Shown here in pieces: positions 9,067-17,450 of a stretch of 64,000 bases of DNA. Under the pieces are notes generated by a model. The model was not told where the DNA came from. It saw only the letters and a program-made list of their open reading frames with translations, and ran no database searches. This DNA comes from Treponema sp. J25 (GTDB taxonomy: Bacteria; Spirochaetota; Spirochaetia; Treponematales; Breznakiellaceae). Location: NCBI RefSeq assembly GCF_004343725.1, contig NZ_PTQW01000009.1:56775-120774 (forward strand). Reading direction: 5' to 3'. The position numbers and the translations under genes are program-made. Positions within the stretch are counted from its first letter, which is position 1. Every line of letters starts with the position of its first letter.

Positions 9067-9843
9067 GAGGGCAGATGAAAATCGTATTTCTCCACTTACA
9101 AAACTCTGGGGTATCCCATCGAAAGAACGGAGCAGGAGTGCCCCGTCGGGGCTCACCCCTTCCAGGATTCCTTCCACGGCAGGGCCCGTATCGGGAAGGC
9201 CAGGGACAAAGCTGACTATCTCTCCCCGTTTATAGAGGCGCCGTTCTACTTCTCGTTGCCAGGATGCCTCGGGAGACAGCACCTCTTTTAGTGCTTCCAG
9301 AATGCGGGAAAGAATGCTGTTTCGGTCAAGGGCTAAGGGAGTGGCTGAGGTTCCCGTCTGCATGTCCTGGATGATAGCAAGACTCGTGGCCCGGGATGCC
9401 AGTTCTGGGGGAAAGTCGCGCTGATGGATGTTAAGGCCAATGCCAATTAAAAGAGCGGTTCCCGCCCCTTCACAGAGAATCCCACAGACCTTTTTATCCT
9501 GTAGTATGACATCATTGGGCCACTTAATGTACACCGGGATGGATACGTATGGTTCGATTGCCCGGGCTACTGCGAGGCCGACCCGGATGCTAGCGGCGGG
9601 AGGAAAATCGGTAAGGCTCTGATACTGAAGAATAATCGTACAGAGGAGATTTTCTCCGGGGGGGGCTTGCCAGGAACGGCCCTGCCCTCGTCCCCTGCCG
9701 GCAGACTGATAATCGGTGAGCACCACTGTCCCGTTAGGGGTTCCTGCTGCAACGAGCCGACGGGCCTCGTCCTGGGTGCTAGAAGTTTCTCGTAGATAGT
9801 ACACGGGACCCCCGAAAGGGTTGGACAACGGTATAAGTTCCAT
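9061..9843 (-). CDS. birA: Biotin--[acetyl-CoA-carboxylase] ligase, monofunctional
   Basis: Biotin protein ligase catalytic domain. The biotinyl-AMP loop GRGRGQGRSWQAPPGENL, the KWPNDVIL motif, and the KVCGILCEG and IGIGLNIHQ motifs are all present, followed by the small C-terminal SH3-like domain (VEGILEGVSPDGALLLRS). It attaches biotin to the carrier domain of carboxylases. There is no N-terminal helix-turn-helix, so unlike E. coli BirA it should not act as a repressor. ATG 9843 (MELIPLSNP) is preferred over an upstream start at 9903, because a promoter with a good -35 lies just before 9843. Confidence 0.9.
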   Translation of the reverse strand: MELIPLSNPFGGPVYYLRETSSTQDEARRLVAAGTPNGTVVLTDYQSAGRGRGQGRSWQAPPGENLLCTIILQYQSLTDFPPAASIRVGLAVARAIEPYVSIPVYIKWPNDVILQDKKVCGILCEGAGTALLIGIGLNIHQRDFPPELASRATSLAIIQDMQTGTSATPLALDRNSILSRILEALKEVLSPEASWQREVERRLYKRGEIVSFVPGLPDTGPAVEGILEGVSPDGALLLRSFDGIPQSFVSGEIRFSSALL

Positions 9844-9852
9844 GATGGAGTT

Positions 9853-9881
9853 ACCATATCGGTGGCGCCAATCGCGGTCAA
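9853..9881 (-). promoter_or_regulatory. Promoter of birA, likely leaderless
   Basis: On the minus strand TTGACC (9881-9876) and TATGGT (9858-9853) are separated by 17 bases, and ATG 9843 begins nine bases after the -10. No Shine-Dalgarno lies in the gap. Confidence 0.45.
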
Positions 9882-10034
9882 GGTATGATAGGTGGTATAG
9901 CACATCGAATCAGAAAAATTGAAGTACCCCTGAAAGGACCCTTTAATCATATCTTAACAATGAATTGTTTCTCTTGCTCTAGGAAAATATCTGCCACCTA
10001 TGAGATACTCTCTTACACGTAAGGATGGTAAGAT

Positions 10035-11189
10035 ATGAGGGAGCACAATCGTAATTTCCATTCAGGGCGTTTTATTGCGCTCATGATAAGTCTTATAGCT
10101 GTCATTCTTTGCGGGGCGGTGATGAAGGTTACTACCCCTGTTCTTGTGCCGCTGGTAGTAGCAATCCTCCTTTCCTTCGCTTTGGAACCGTTGGTCCAAC
10201 TCCTTGAGAAAATTCGTGTTCCCCGTCTTGTGGCGATACTCGTTGGGATTATTAGTGTGGCTGGAGTGTTTTACTTGTTTGGTGTTATTCTTATTTCAAG
10301 TGCCAGTACTATTTCCCGGGTATATCCCAAATACGAAAGACGGTTTCTGGAAATATATGCCTCTATCGCGGGGCTGTTGGGGCTTCCCTTTGATGCGGAA
10401 AAAAGTTTTTTGATGAACCTCTGGAGCCAATTAGGAATTCGCTCCCTGGTGGGTGATATGGCACTCAAGCTTTCCAGTATCCTGGTCTCATTCCTTTCTA
10501 ACCTCATATTGGTAATGATTTTTGTGATTTTTTTTATGGCCGAATCGGCCCACTTTTTTCATAAAGTGGAACTGGCTTTTATGGGGAAAGTAGAGGGGAA
10601 AATAAAAAAAATGACCACCACTATTATTAACCAGGTAAGTCGTTACCTGTTTATAAAGTTTTGTGTTTCCCTTGCAACGGGTGTATTCGTTGCCATAGGT
10701 CTGTATTTCATCGGGGTAGATTTTGCCTTTCTTTGGGGGGTCATATCTTTTGTTCTAAATTTTATTCCTACCATTGGGAGCATTCTAGCCAGTGTGGGGG
10801 CGAGTGTCTTTTCGCTTATCCAATTTTGGCCAGAACCGGCTCCGGTTATCGGAACCATAGCAGTAATGGTAGGCGTAAATACCATTATTGGTAATGGATT
10901 AGAGCCAAAAATCCAGGGAGATAATTTAGGCCTTTCTCCCCTCGTTGTGGTAAGTTCCCTTACCATATGGGGCTGGTTGTGGGGTTTTGCGGGACTTGTG
11001 CTGGCGGTACCCCTGACGGTGATAGTAAAGATAGTCTGTGATCATGTTCCTCTGCTTGAACCGATCTCTATTATCTTAGGATCATATCGAGAAGTGGGGG
11101 ATAGAGGGAATAAAGGAACTTCCTCAGACACTCCTGCGGAGGTTGTGTCAAAGATAGAAGAGAAAAAGACTCCCGATCTTAGGGTATAA
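10035..11189 (+). CDS. AI-2E family transporter (UPF0118/PerM type)
   Basis: A 384-residue polytopic membrane protein of the AI-2E/PerM exporter family. Features include an N-terminal pair of helices (MISLIAVILCGAVMKVTTPVLVPLVVAILLSF), a soluble central part around residues 90-160, and C-terminal helices containing VGVNTIIGNGLEPKIQG and GLSPLVVVSSLTIWGWLWG, which are the family signatures. A hydrophilic tail of about 35 residues follows. Members export small molecules (AI-2 in the E. coli homologue) or act as Na+/H+ antiporters; the substrate here is unknown. AAGGA precedes the ATG. It is transcribed alone, divergent from birA. Confidence 0.88.
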   Translation: MREHNRNFHSGRFIALMISLIAVILCGAVMKVTTPVLVPLVVAILLSFALEPLVQLLEKIRVPRLVAILVGIISVAGVFYLFGVILISSASTISRVYPKYERRFLEIYASIAGLLGLPFDAEKSFLMNLWSQLGIRSLVGDMALKLSSILVSFLSNLILVMIFVIFFMAESAHFFHKVELAFMGKVEGKIKKMTTTIINQVSRYLFIKFCVSLATGVFVAIGLYFIGVDFAFLWGVISFVLNFIPTIGSILASVGASVFSLIQFWPEPAPVIGTIAVMVGVNTIIGNGLEPKIQGDNLGLSPLVVVSSLTIWGWLWGFAGLVLAVPLTVIVKIVCDHVPLLEPISIILGSYREVGDRGNKGTSSDTPAEVVSKIEEKKTPDLRV

Positions 11190-11355
11190 AAAGATCTTGG
11201 AAAATATTGCTGGAGAGAGTGGGGTGGTTTAAGTAATTTTTTGAAATATAAAAATCTAGTCTTAAAATAAATTTTCTTCTCTTAACCTCGTTGCAGCAGA
11301 GAATTCACGAGGGAAGGTATCTGTGAGCACCACACCATAGGAGTACGGGAAATGA

Positions 11356-11384
11356 TTGCGTTTTTAGGAAAACCGTCGTATTAT
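11356..11384 (+). promoter_or_regulatory. Promoter of the GH43-lacI operon
   Basis: TTGCGT (11356-11361) and TATTAT (11379-11384) are separated by 17 bases. The predicted transcription start near 11391 falls inside the operator palindrome at 11389-11410, as expected for repression by a LacI-type protein. Confidence 0.6.
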
Positions 11385-11388
11385 GGAA

Positions 11389-11410
11389 GTAACGCAATCG
11401 ATTGCGTTAC
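11389..11410. promoter_or_regulatory. LacI-family operator, perfect 22-bp palindrome
   Basis: A perfect inverted repeat with core ACGCAATCGATTGCGT, centred on CG as is typical of LacI/GalR operators. The same 16-base core occurs at 14226-14241 before the sugar-binding protein gene. The lacI-type gene at 13142 lies between the two sites and is the obvious regulator. Confidence 0.8.
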
Positions 11411-11552
11411 GGAAAGAGGAGAGCTCTTCTACAAAAGTAGATCGGAAAGGGCGGAGCTTTGAAAAAAATAGAAAAGAAAGGCCCGACGGAACAAAGGAAG
11501 GAGACCTTTGTAGAAGGATGCCCCTCGTATTACAAAGTAAAGGGAGAAAGCT

Positions 11553-13139
11553 ATGGGAAGTGTCAATAATCCAGTATTGAGGGGGTTTCATCCGGATCCA
11601 TCCATTTTGTACCATGATGGCTGGTTTTATATTGCCAATTCCACCTTTGAATGGTTTGGCGGGGTAGAAATAAGCCGTTCCCGGGATCTTTCCTCCTGGG
11701 AACCGGTAGGGCGGGCTCTAACCCGGAAGAGCCAGCTTGACATGTGGGGAAATCCCCCCTCCGGTGGCATCTGGGCCCCCTGTTTGTCCTGGGACGATGG
11801 GCTTTTCTGGCTTATATATACGGATGTAAAAACCTGGAATCAAGGTCCTTTTAAGGATGTACACAACTATCTGGTTACGGCTCCCTCGGTGGAAGGTCCC
11901 TGGTCAGAGCCGGTGTATCTTAACAGTTCGGGGTTTGATCCCTCTCTTTTCCATGATGATGATGGGAAAAAGTGGCTCGTAAACATGGAATGGGATTATC
12001 GAGAACAGGGGACCCGGCAGTTTTCGGGGATCCTCCTTCAGGAACTGGACCCCAAGACGAAGCAACTGGTGGGGCCGGTATATAAAATCTGGAAAGGCAC
12101 AGAAATAGGGCTTGTAGAAGGGCCTCATCTCTATAAAAAAGATGGATGGTACTATCTTGTGTGTGCTGAAGGGGGAACCGAGTATGACCATGCGGTGAGT
12201 GTGGCCCGCTCCCGCTCTATTACAGGCCCCTATGAAACCCATCCCGACAATCCTCTCTGCACTTCCCGGGGGAAGCCGGATCTTGCCCTTCAGAAGGCGG
12301 GGCATGGAAGTCTGTGCCAGGCTCCTGGGGGAGAGTGGTTTTTAGCCTTTCTTGTGGGACGCCCTTTGCCGGGGACCCGACGCTGTGTCCTTGGCCGGGA
12401 AACGGCCATCGCTCCCATCATCTGGAAAAACGACTGGCCCTATCTTTCCAATGGAAGCCGCTATCCAGAACTTTCCTTCGAGGTTCCCTGGGAGACAAAA
12501 CCGAGGACTCCCCAGCGGCTTCTGTACACCTTTGAAACGCCGGAGGGACAGCGGCTTTTTAAGCGGGACTTCATGAGTCTCCGGATTCCCGCAGAGGGAG
12601 TACTTTATTCTTTTACGGATCGCCCTGGCTATCTTCGTTTGTTTGGAAAGGAATCCCCTGTTTCCCGGCATACCCAGTGTGTGTGTGCCCGGCGGCAAGA
12701 GTCCTTTGTGTTCGAAGCCGAAACGGCCCTGGAAGCATCCTTTACCTCTTTCCAGCATATGGCGGGCCTTATGTACCGCTACGATGAGGAGAACTGGTAC
12801 TACCTCAGGGTCAGTTATGATGAAGAGAAAAAATGCCCTGTCCTTGGCCTTTTGTGTATGGATAATGGGGAGTTTTCTATGCCCACAGGGGATATTGCCA
12901 TTCCTTCTGGAATTGTGTATATGAAAGTTTCGGTTAACCATAAAGAAACCCGTTTCTATTGGTCCAGTGACGGTCATGAGTGGAAAACCCTTGGACCGGT
13001 TCTTGATGCTTCTATTATGTCCGATGAGTATGGAGGTTTGGGATTTACCGGTGCCTTTGTGGGGCTTGCCTGCCAGGATCTCCAGCGCCAGCGTCAATGG
13101 GTAGATGTGCGGTATTTTAAATACGAGGAATTTGAGTAA
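11553..13139 (+). CDS. GH43-family glycosidase (beta-xylosidase/arabinofuranosidase type)
   Basis: A 528-residue protein with an N-terminal five-bladed propeller of glycoside hydrolase family 43 and a C-terminal beta-sandwich from about residue 330, the layout of XynB-type beta-xylosidases. The catalytic triad is visible: Asp in FHPDPSILY (residue 15, base), Asp in GFDPSLFHDDDG (about 128, pKa modulator) and Glu in VEGPHLYKK (about 188, acid). It has no signal peptide, so it should cleave imported xylo- or arabino-oligosaccharides in the cytosol. AGGGAG precedes ATG 11553. It shares an operon with lacI, which begins two bases after its stop. Confidence 0.9.
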   Translation: MGSVNNPVLRGFHPDPSILYHDGWFYIANSTFEWFGGVEISRSRDLSSWEPVGRALTRKSQLDMWGNPPSGGIWAPCLSWDDGLFWLIYTDVKTWNQGPFKDVHNYLVTAPSVEGPWSEPVYLNSSGFDPSLFHDDDGKKWLVNMEWDYREQGTRQFSGILLQELDPKTKQLVGPVYKIWKGTEIGLVEGPHLYKKDGWYYLVCAEGGTEYDHAVSVARSRSITGPYETHPDNPLCTSRGKPDLALQKAGHGSLCQAPGGEWFLAFLVGRPLPGTRRCVLGRETAIAPIIWKNDWPYLSNGSRYPELSFEVPWETKPRTPQRLLYTFETPEGQRLFKRDFMSLRIPAEGVLYSFTDRPGYLRLFGKESPVSRHTQCVCARRQESFVFEAETALEASFTSFQHMAGLMYRYDEENWYYLRVSYDEEKKCPVLGLLCMDNGEFSMPTGDIAIPSGIVYMKVSVNHKETRFYWSSDGHEWKTLGPVLDASIMSDEYGGLGFTGAFVGLACQDLQRQRQWVDVRYFKYEEFE

Positions 13140-13141
13140 GC

Positions 13142-14155
13142 ATGGTCACTATTTATGACATTGCAAGACGTTTGGGGGTATCCCCCCCTACCGTCTCAAA
13201 GGCCTTAAACAACCAACCAGACATTAGTGAGGAAACTAAAAAGAGGGTTCGGCAACTGGCGGAAGAATTAGGATATACTCCCAATTCTTCTGCCCGGGGC
13301 CTTATTACTAAAAAGACCTGGCTTATCGGGATGATTTATGAGGAGGATCACCTGGGGGTGGGGGTGGAGCATCCTCTATTCTCGGGGATTATGAACGCTT
13401 TTAAAAATAAAATTGAACAAGAAGGATACGAACTCTTGTTTATTTCAAAAAATCTGGGAGATCAGCAGCTTTCGTATCTTGAACATTGTCGCTACCGCCG
13501 GGTAGATGGGGTGCTCGTTCTTAATGGAAATTCGGAGAATCTTGAAATCAAGCGGGTTATTCACAGTTCTATTCCCGTTGTTTCGGCAAATATTGTTTTC
13601 CCCAATGTCTGTACGGTGACTTCTGATAATGTTACTCCCTCCCGCGAGGTGGTGCGCTACCTCTATAATCTTGGGCATCGACGGATTGCCCATATTTCGG
13701 GGCCTCTGGATTACTATGCCTCCGCGGCGGTGGAACGTCTTGAAGGATATAAGCTTGGCTTAAAAGATGTGGGGCTTGATTATGATCCTGCCCTGGTTAT
13801 CCATGCCACCCACTGGAATGTGACAGGGGGCTACCGGGCAATGGAGTCCTTTTTACACGCCCAGGTTCCCTTTACGGCGATTTATTGTGGGGGAGATGTT
13901 CTTGCGCTGGGGGTTATGAAATACTGCCAGGATCATGGGATCTCTATCCCCGAGGCTTTTTCCCTTGTAGGTTTTGATGATTATGAGTGGGCGTCCTATA
14001 GTCATCCGCCCCTTACGACTTTCCGGCAAAATCGAAAAGCCATTGGGGAAGCTGCGGCGGAGTCGCTTATCAAAAAGATCAATGGAGAAAATCTCCCCCA
14101 TCGTATTCTGTTACCAGTGGAATTTATCGAACGCCAATCCTGTAAAAAAATTTAA
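13142..14155 (+). CDS. LacI-family transcriptional regulator
   Basis: A 337-residue regulator. The N-terminal helix-turn-helix (TIYDIARRLGVSPPTVSKALNNQ) and hinge helix (LGYTPNSSARGL) are followed by a periplasmic-binding-protein-like effector domain from about residue 60 to the end. It lies in the GH43 operon and between two matching palindromes (11389-11410 and 14210-14257). It probably represses both its own operon and the transporter/GH5 operon until an oligosaccharide-derived inducer binds. The hinge-helix positions are conserved in type, consistent with minor-groove contact at the central CG. The inducer is not shown by the sequence; a xylan- or glucan-derived sugar is likely from context. 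Confidence 0.9.
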   Translation: MVTIYDIARRLGVSPPTVSKALNNQPDISEETKKRVRQLAEELGYTPNSSARGLITKKTWLIGMIYEEDHLGVGVEHPLFSGIMNAFKNKIEQEGYELLFISKNLGDQQLSYLEHCRYRRVDGVLVLNGNSENLEIKRVIHSSIPVVSANIVFPNVCTVTSDNVTPSREVVRYLYNLGHRRIAHISGPLDYYASAAVERLEGYKLGLKDVGLDYDPALVIHATHWNVTGGYRAMESFLHAQVPFTAIYCGGDVLALGVMKYCQDHGISIPEAFSLVGFDDYEWASYSHPPLTTFRQNRKAIGEAAAESLIKKINGENLPHRILLPVEFIERQSCKKI

Positions 14156-14187
14156 GCCGTCAACCCCAAAAAATCACAGAAAAATGT

Positions 14188-14216
14188 TTGACAAATTTCA
14201 GAAACAGGTCTACCAT
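14188..14216 (+). promoter_or_regulatory. Promoter of the sugar-uptake operon
   Basis: A consensus TTGACA (14188-14193) is followed after 17 bases by TACCAT (14211-14216). The -10 and the likely start near 14223 lie inside the 48-base palindrome, so regulator binding should block RNA polymerase directly. Confidence 0.65.
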
Positions 14217-14257
14217 AATCTCAATACGCAATCGATTGCGTATTGAGATTATGGTAG
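14210..14257. promoter_or_regulatory. LacI-family operator within a 48-bp perfect palindrome
   Basis: Bases 14210-14257 form an uninterrupted perfect inverted repeat, 24 bases per arm. The centre carries the same ACGCAATCGATTGCGT core as the operator at 11389. The outer arms (CTACCATAATCTCAAT and its complement) extend well beyond what a LacI dimer needs. They could form a cruciform, or a hairpin at the mRNA 5' end. Confidence 0.8.
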
Positions 14258-14276
14258 TATAGTGAAGGAGGATGAC

Positions 14277-15551
14277 ATGAAAAAGCTACTCTTAGCTTTG
14301 GTCGCGGTTTCGCTCCTCGTGCTCGGGTGTGCGAAAGGACAGGGGGCCGGCAAGGCGGAGCCCAAACAGCTCGTCGTATGGTCCTTTACGGACGAAGTAA
14401 AGAACATGATTGATAAATACTATGGTCCGGCACATCCCGATGTAAAGACCGAATATTCTCTTACCCCCACCGATCAGTTCCCCAACAAATTGGACCCCGT
14501 TCTTGCTTCTGGTCAGGGTGCTCCTGATGTATTTGCTCTGGAAGCGGCCTTTGTTCGCAAGTACATCGAGTCGGGACTCCTGCTTGATATTACCGATGTG
14601 GCAGAAGAAGTAAAATCCAAGATGTATGAATACCCCATTAAGGTAGGAACCTATAATGGTAAGGTCTACGGACTTTCCTGGCAGGTAACGCCCGGTGCTC
14701 TGTTCTATCGCCGAAGCCTTGCGAAAAAATATCTTGGTACCGATGATCCCGCCAAGGTTCAGGAATATTTTGCCAACCTTAACAAGTTCCTCGAAACTGC
14801 GGAGCTCTTAAAACAAAAATCCAAAGGTACCTGTGTGGTAGTTTCCTCCATCGGTGACCTCTTTAAACCCTTCCAGGGCGCCCGCAAACAGCCGTGGGTA
14901 GTAGATGGAAAACTCGTTATTGATCCCGCCATGTTGGCCTATATGGATATTGCGAAGACCCTCAAAGATAAGGGATATGAAGGTCGGGTTGGTCAGTGGT
15001 CAGAAGGATGGTTCGCCGGTATGAAGGGTGAGTTGAAGAATGAAAAGGGTCAGCTCATTGAGGTCTTCTCCTACTTCCTGCCTACCTGGGGACTCCACTA
15101 TGTCTTAAAGACCAATGCTCCTGATACCAAGGGTGACTGGGCAATGATCCAGGGTCCCGCTTCGTACTTCTGGGGTGGTACCTGGCTTGCGGCTTATAAG
15201 GGTACCAAATCCCCCAACCTGGCAAAGGAATTTATTAAATACCTTGCAACGAGCGATGAATTCCTGACCAAGTGGGCAAAGGATACGGGGGACATGGTCT
15301 CCAATAAGAATGTGGTCAATGCGATTAAAGACACCTATTCTGAAGAGTTCCTGGGTGGGCAGAATCACTATGCGGCCTTTGCAAGCATGGTGGATCCCAT
15401 TGATGGAAGCCTCATGCAGGGTACCGATCAGGCTATCGAATCGCTCTTTAATGAAGCTGTTACCGCCTACATAAATGGAGAAAAGACGAAAGAAAAGGCC
15501 CTCGAAGACTTTAAAGCCCAGGTTAAGAACACCTTAGGAATCGATAGCTAG
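14277..15551 (+). CDS. ABC sugar transporter, substrate-binding lipoprotein (family 1)
   Basis: A solute-binding protein of about 424 residues. The lipoprotein signal peptide MKKLLLALVAVSLLVLGC ends at the lipobox LVLGC, so it should be anchored outside the cytoplasmic membrane. The mature part is a MalE-type two-lobed protein (QLVVWSFTDEVKNM at the start, GAPDVFALEAAFVRKYIESG, YFWGGTWLAAYKGTKSPNLAKEFIKYL). ATG 14277 follows AAGGAGG; the GTG at 14262 lies within the Shine-Dalgarno and is rejected. A terminator after the gene should make it more abundant than the permeases. The ligand is probably a xylo- or cello-oligosaccharide, judged from the flanking GH43 and GH5 genes. Confidence 0.92.
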   Translation: MKKLLLALVAVSLLVLGCAKGQGAGKAEPKQLVVWSFTDEVKNMIDKYYGPAHPDVKTEYSLTPTDQFPNKLDPVLASGQGAPDVFALEAAFVRKYIESGLLLDITDVAEEVKSKMYEYPIKVGTYNGKVYGLSWQVTPGALFYRRSLAKKYLGTDDPAKVQEYFANLNKFLETAELLKQKSKGTCVVVSSIGDLFKPFQGARKQPWVVDGKLVIDPAMLAYMDIAKTLKDKGYEGRVGQWSEGWFAGMKGELKNEKGQLIEVFSYFLPTWGLHYVLKTNAPDTKGDWAMIQGPASYFWGGTWLAAYKGTKSPNLAKEFIKYLATSDEFLTKWAKDTGDMVSNKNVVNAIKDTYSEEFLGGQNHYAAFASMVDPIDGSLMQGTDQAIESLFNEAVTAYINGEKTKEKALEDFKAQVKNTLGIDS

Positions 15552-15562
15552 TAAAGTTTATG

Positions 15563-15594
15563 GGATGCCCGATGTGCGTCGGGCATCCTTTTTT
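15563..15594 (+). terminator. Intra-operon terminator/attenuator
   Basis: The ten-base stem GGATGCCCGA pairs perfectly with TCGGGCATCC around a six-base loop and is followed by six T. Placed between the binding protein and the permeases, it would let only some transcripts continue. It also rules out ATG 15560 as the permease start. Confidence 0.85.
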
Positions 15595-15625
15595 AGTATG
15601 TGTATCAACACGAGAGGGGGCGGGT

Positions 15626-16594
15626 GTGAGAAAACCAACCGGTATTGAGCGCCGATTAAACAAATATGGATATATTTTTGTTTTACCTTTTATATTGACC
15701 TATGCCACTTTTCAATTGTGGCCCACGGTTTATACTTTTTTAATTGGTTTTAGTGATTTAAAGGGTTTACGCTCCGATTTTACTTTAATTGGGTTAGCAA
15801 ACTTCAAGAAACTGGTAGGTGATAAGTATTTCTGGGAATCAATTCAGAATACGTTTATCATGTGGACCTTTAACTTTATTCCACAGCTTGGTATTGCCCT
15901 TTTATTTGCCCTGTGGTTTACCGATGATAGTCTTCGTCTTAAGTATAAGGGGCTTTTTCGGACGATTTTTTATTTGCCAAACCTTTTAAGTGCCGCCTCG
16001 GTGGCAATGCTCTATCGAAGCCTTTTTGGATATCCGAACGGGCCCATTAATCTTTTTTTAACCCGGATGGGGTTTTGGGCAACCCGGGTGGCAGAAAATG
16101 GAGAAACAATAAAAGAAGCTTTTAATTTCTTTAGAAGCGTGCCTGTTTCTCGGGGTATAGTTTCCTATATCCAGTGGTGGTTGTGGACAGGGCATACCCT
16201 TATCATGTTAATGGCCGGTATTACCAGTATCAATCCTTCTATTTTTGAATCCGCCATGATTGACGGGGCGAATAAAACCCAGCGAGCCTGGTATATTACG
16301 TTGCCTCTTTTGCGGCCTATGATGCTCTATCTTTTGGTAACCTCGATGATCGGGGGAATGCAGCTTTTTGAAATTCCTTTCTTGCTAACCGATATGCGAG
16401 GTGCACCGGATTATAAGATCCGAACGATGATGGTGTATTTTTATAACATTACATTCCAGGGAGCCAATGATTATGCCTATGGAGCGGCTATCTCGATAGG
16501 TATATTTATCATAACCATTATTCTGGCACTGGCTATTTACTTTTTTATGCTGGAACGGGGAAAACAAGCCCATACTGTGGAGGGTGAAAAATGA
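15626..16594 (+). CDS. ABC sugar transporter permease (MalF/UgpA type)
   Basis: A membrane permease of about 322 residues with six hydrophobic helices (first: YIFVLPFILTYATFQLWPTVYTFLIGF). The EAA loop that contacts the ATPase is visible as ESAMIDGANKTQRAWYITLPLLRP. A hydrophilic insert between helices (around FLTRMGFWATRVAENGETIKEAF) makes it a little longer than average. The start is taken as GTG 15626 after GAGAGGGGGCGG, because an upstream ATG at 15560 lies inside the terminator hairpin. It pairs with the next gene, overlapping it by four bases. No ATPase gene is nearby, so a shared MsmX/UgpC-type ATPase must serve this importer. Confidence 0.9.
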   Translation: MRKPTGIERRLNKYGYIFVLPFILTYATFQLWPTVYTFLIGFSDLKGLRSDFTLIGLANFKKLVGDKYFWESIQNTFIMWTFNFIPQLGIALLFALWFTDDSLRLKYKGLFRTIFYLPNLLSAASVAMLYRSLFGYPNGPINLFLTRMGFWATRVAENGETIKEAFNFFRSVPVSRGIVSYIQWWLWTGHTLIMLMAGITSINPSIFESAMIDGANKTQRAWYITLPLLRPMMLYLLVTSMIGGMQLFEIPFLLTDMRGAPDYKIRTMMVYFYNITFQGANDYAYGAAISIGIFIITIILALAIYFFMLERGKQAHTVEGEK

Positions 16595-17436
16595 AACCAA
16601 ATTACCGTTTGCGAGGTGCCTTTACCAGAAATGCTATCTATCTTTTTATGTTTATTATTACCCTCTTGGTAATTATACCTATCTACCTAATGCTCATTAA
16701 TGCGACGCGGAGCAATGCCCAGATTAATGAAGGCATTTCTTTTATCCCGGGGAATAATACGATAAATAACTGGAAAAATCTAACCAATCGCAATTTCCAG
16801 ATTAGCCAGGGGTTTGGTAACAGCCTTTTCCTTGCGGTAACCACGAGTATATTAACTATTTATTTCTCTGCTCTCACCGCCTACGCCTTGCATGTGTATA
16901 ATTTTAAAGGGAAGGCCTTTATCTGGGGACTCATACTCCTCGTGATGATGCTTCCTGCTTCTCTTCCTTTCATCGGCTTTTATCAATTTGTGGCTCGACT
17001 CAAACTGCTCAATAGTTACATTCCTCTTGTGTTGCCAGCTATTGCAGCCCCGGCGGTAGTGTTTTTTATTCGTCAGTATCTGGCATCGGTCCTTTCTTTT
17101 GAGCTTATTGATGCGGCCCGCATCGATGGGGCCGGGGAGTTTTATACCTTTAATATGGTCATTCTGCCGGTAATCAAGCCGGCCCTGGCAACCCAGGCAA
17201 TTTTTAGCTTTATTGGGTCCTGGAACAATTTTATGACTCCCTTTGTCCTTCTTTCTAATCCTAAAAAATATACCCTGCCAATGCTGGTTCAAATGTTGCG
17301 AGGAGATATTTACCGTACTGAATATGGGTCTATTTACCTTGGGATTACGGTGTCCCTTGTACCGATTATCATTTTCTATGCTTTTATGTCCCAGTATATC
17401 ATTGCGGGTATTACGATGGGGAGCTTGAAAGAATAA
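16591..17436 (+). CDS. ABC sugar transporter permease (MalG/UgpE type)
   Basis: The second permease of the importer, 281 residues with six predicted membrane helices. The EAA motif appears as ELIDAARIDGAGEFYTFNMVILPVIKPAL. The N-terminus (AIYLFMFIITLLVIIPIYLMLINATRSN) and the C-terminal GSIYLGITVSLVPIIIFYAF and IIAGITMGSLKE are typical of MalG. It overlaps the MalF-like gene by four bases. It should form the inner-membrane heterodimer through which oligosaccharides delivered by the lipoprotein enter. Confidence 0.92.
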   Translation: MKPNYRLRGAFTRNAIYLFMFIITLLVIIPIYLMLINATRSNAQINEGISFIPGNNTINNWKNLTNRNFQISQGFGNSLFLAVTTSILTIYFSALTAYALHVYNFKGKAFIWGLILLVMMLPASLPFIGFYQFVARLKLLNSYIPLVLPAIAAPAVVFFIRQYLASVLSFELIDAARIDGAGEFYTFNMVILPVIKPALATQAIFSFIGSWNNFMTPFVLLSNPKKYTLPMLVQMLRGDIYRTEYGSIYLGITVSLVPIIIFYAFMSQYIIAGITMGSLKE

Positions 17437-17450
17437 AAAAGGAACGGTTC

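Larger units (their letters stand above)
11190..11552. other. Intergenic region with glycan-operon promoter and leader
   Basis: This stretch of 363 bases separates the AI-2E transporter from the GH43 gene. It holds a promoter (11356-11384), a perfect operator palindrome (11389-11410) and then about 140 bases of untranslated leader. The leader is purine-rich and contains short hairpins (CTAC-AAAA-GTAG near 11430). An operator-like half site, ATGATTGCGTTT, overlaps the -35. No open frame with a credible start was seen. Confidence 0.7.

Noticed and set aside
14262..14276. GTG 14262 as the start of the sugar-binding lipoprotein
   Set aside because: It lies on the Shine-Dalgarno itself, and the lipoprotein signal peptide starts properly at ATG 14277.
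15560..15625. ATG 15560 as the start of the first permease
   Set aside because: It falls inside a strong T-tailed hairpin, and the extra residues are cysteine-rich and unlike MalF-type permeases.
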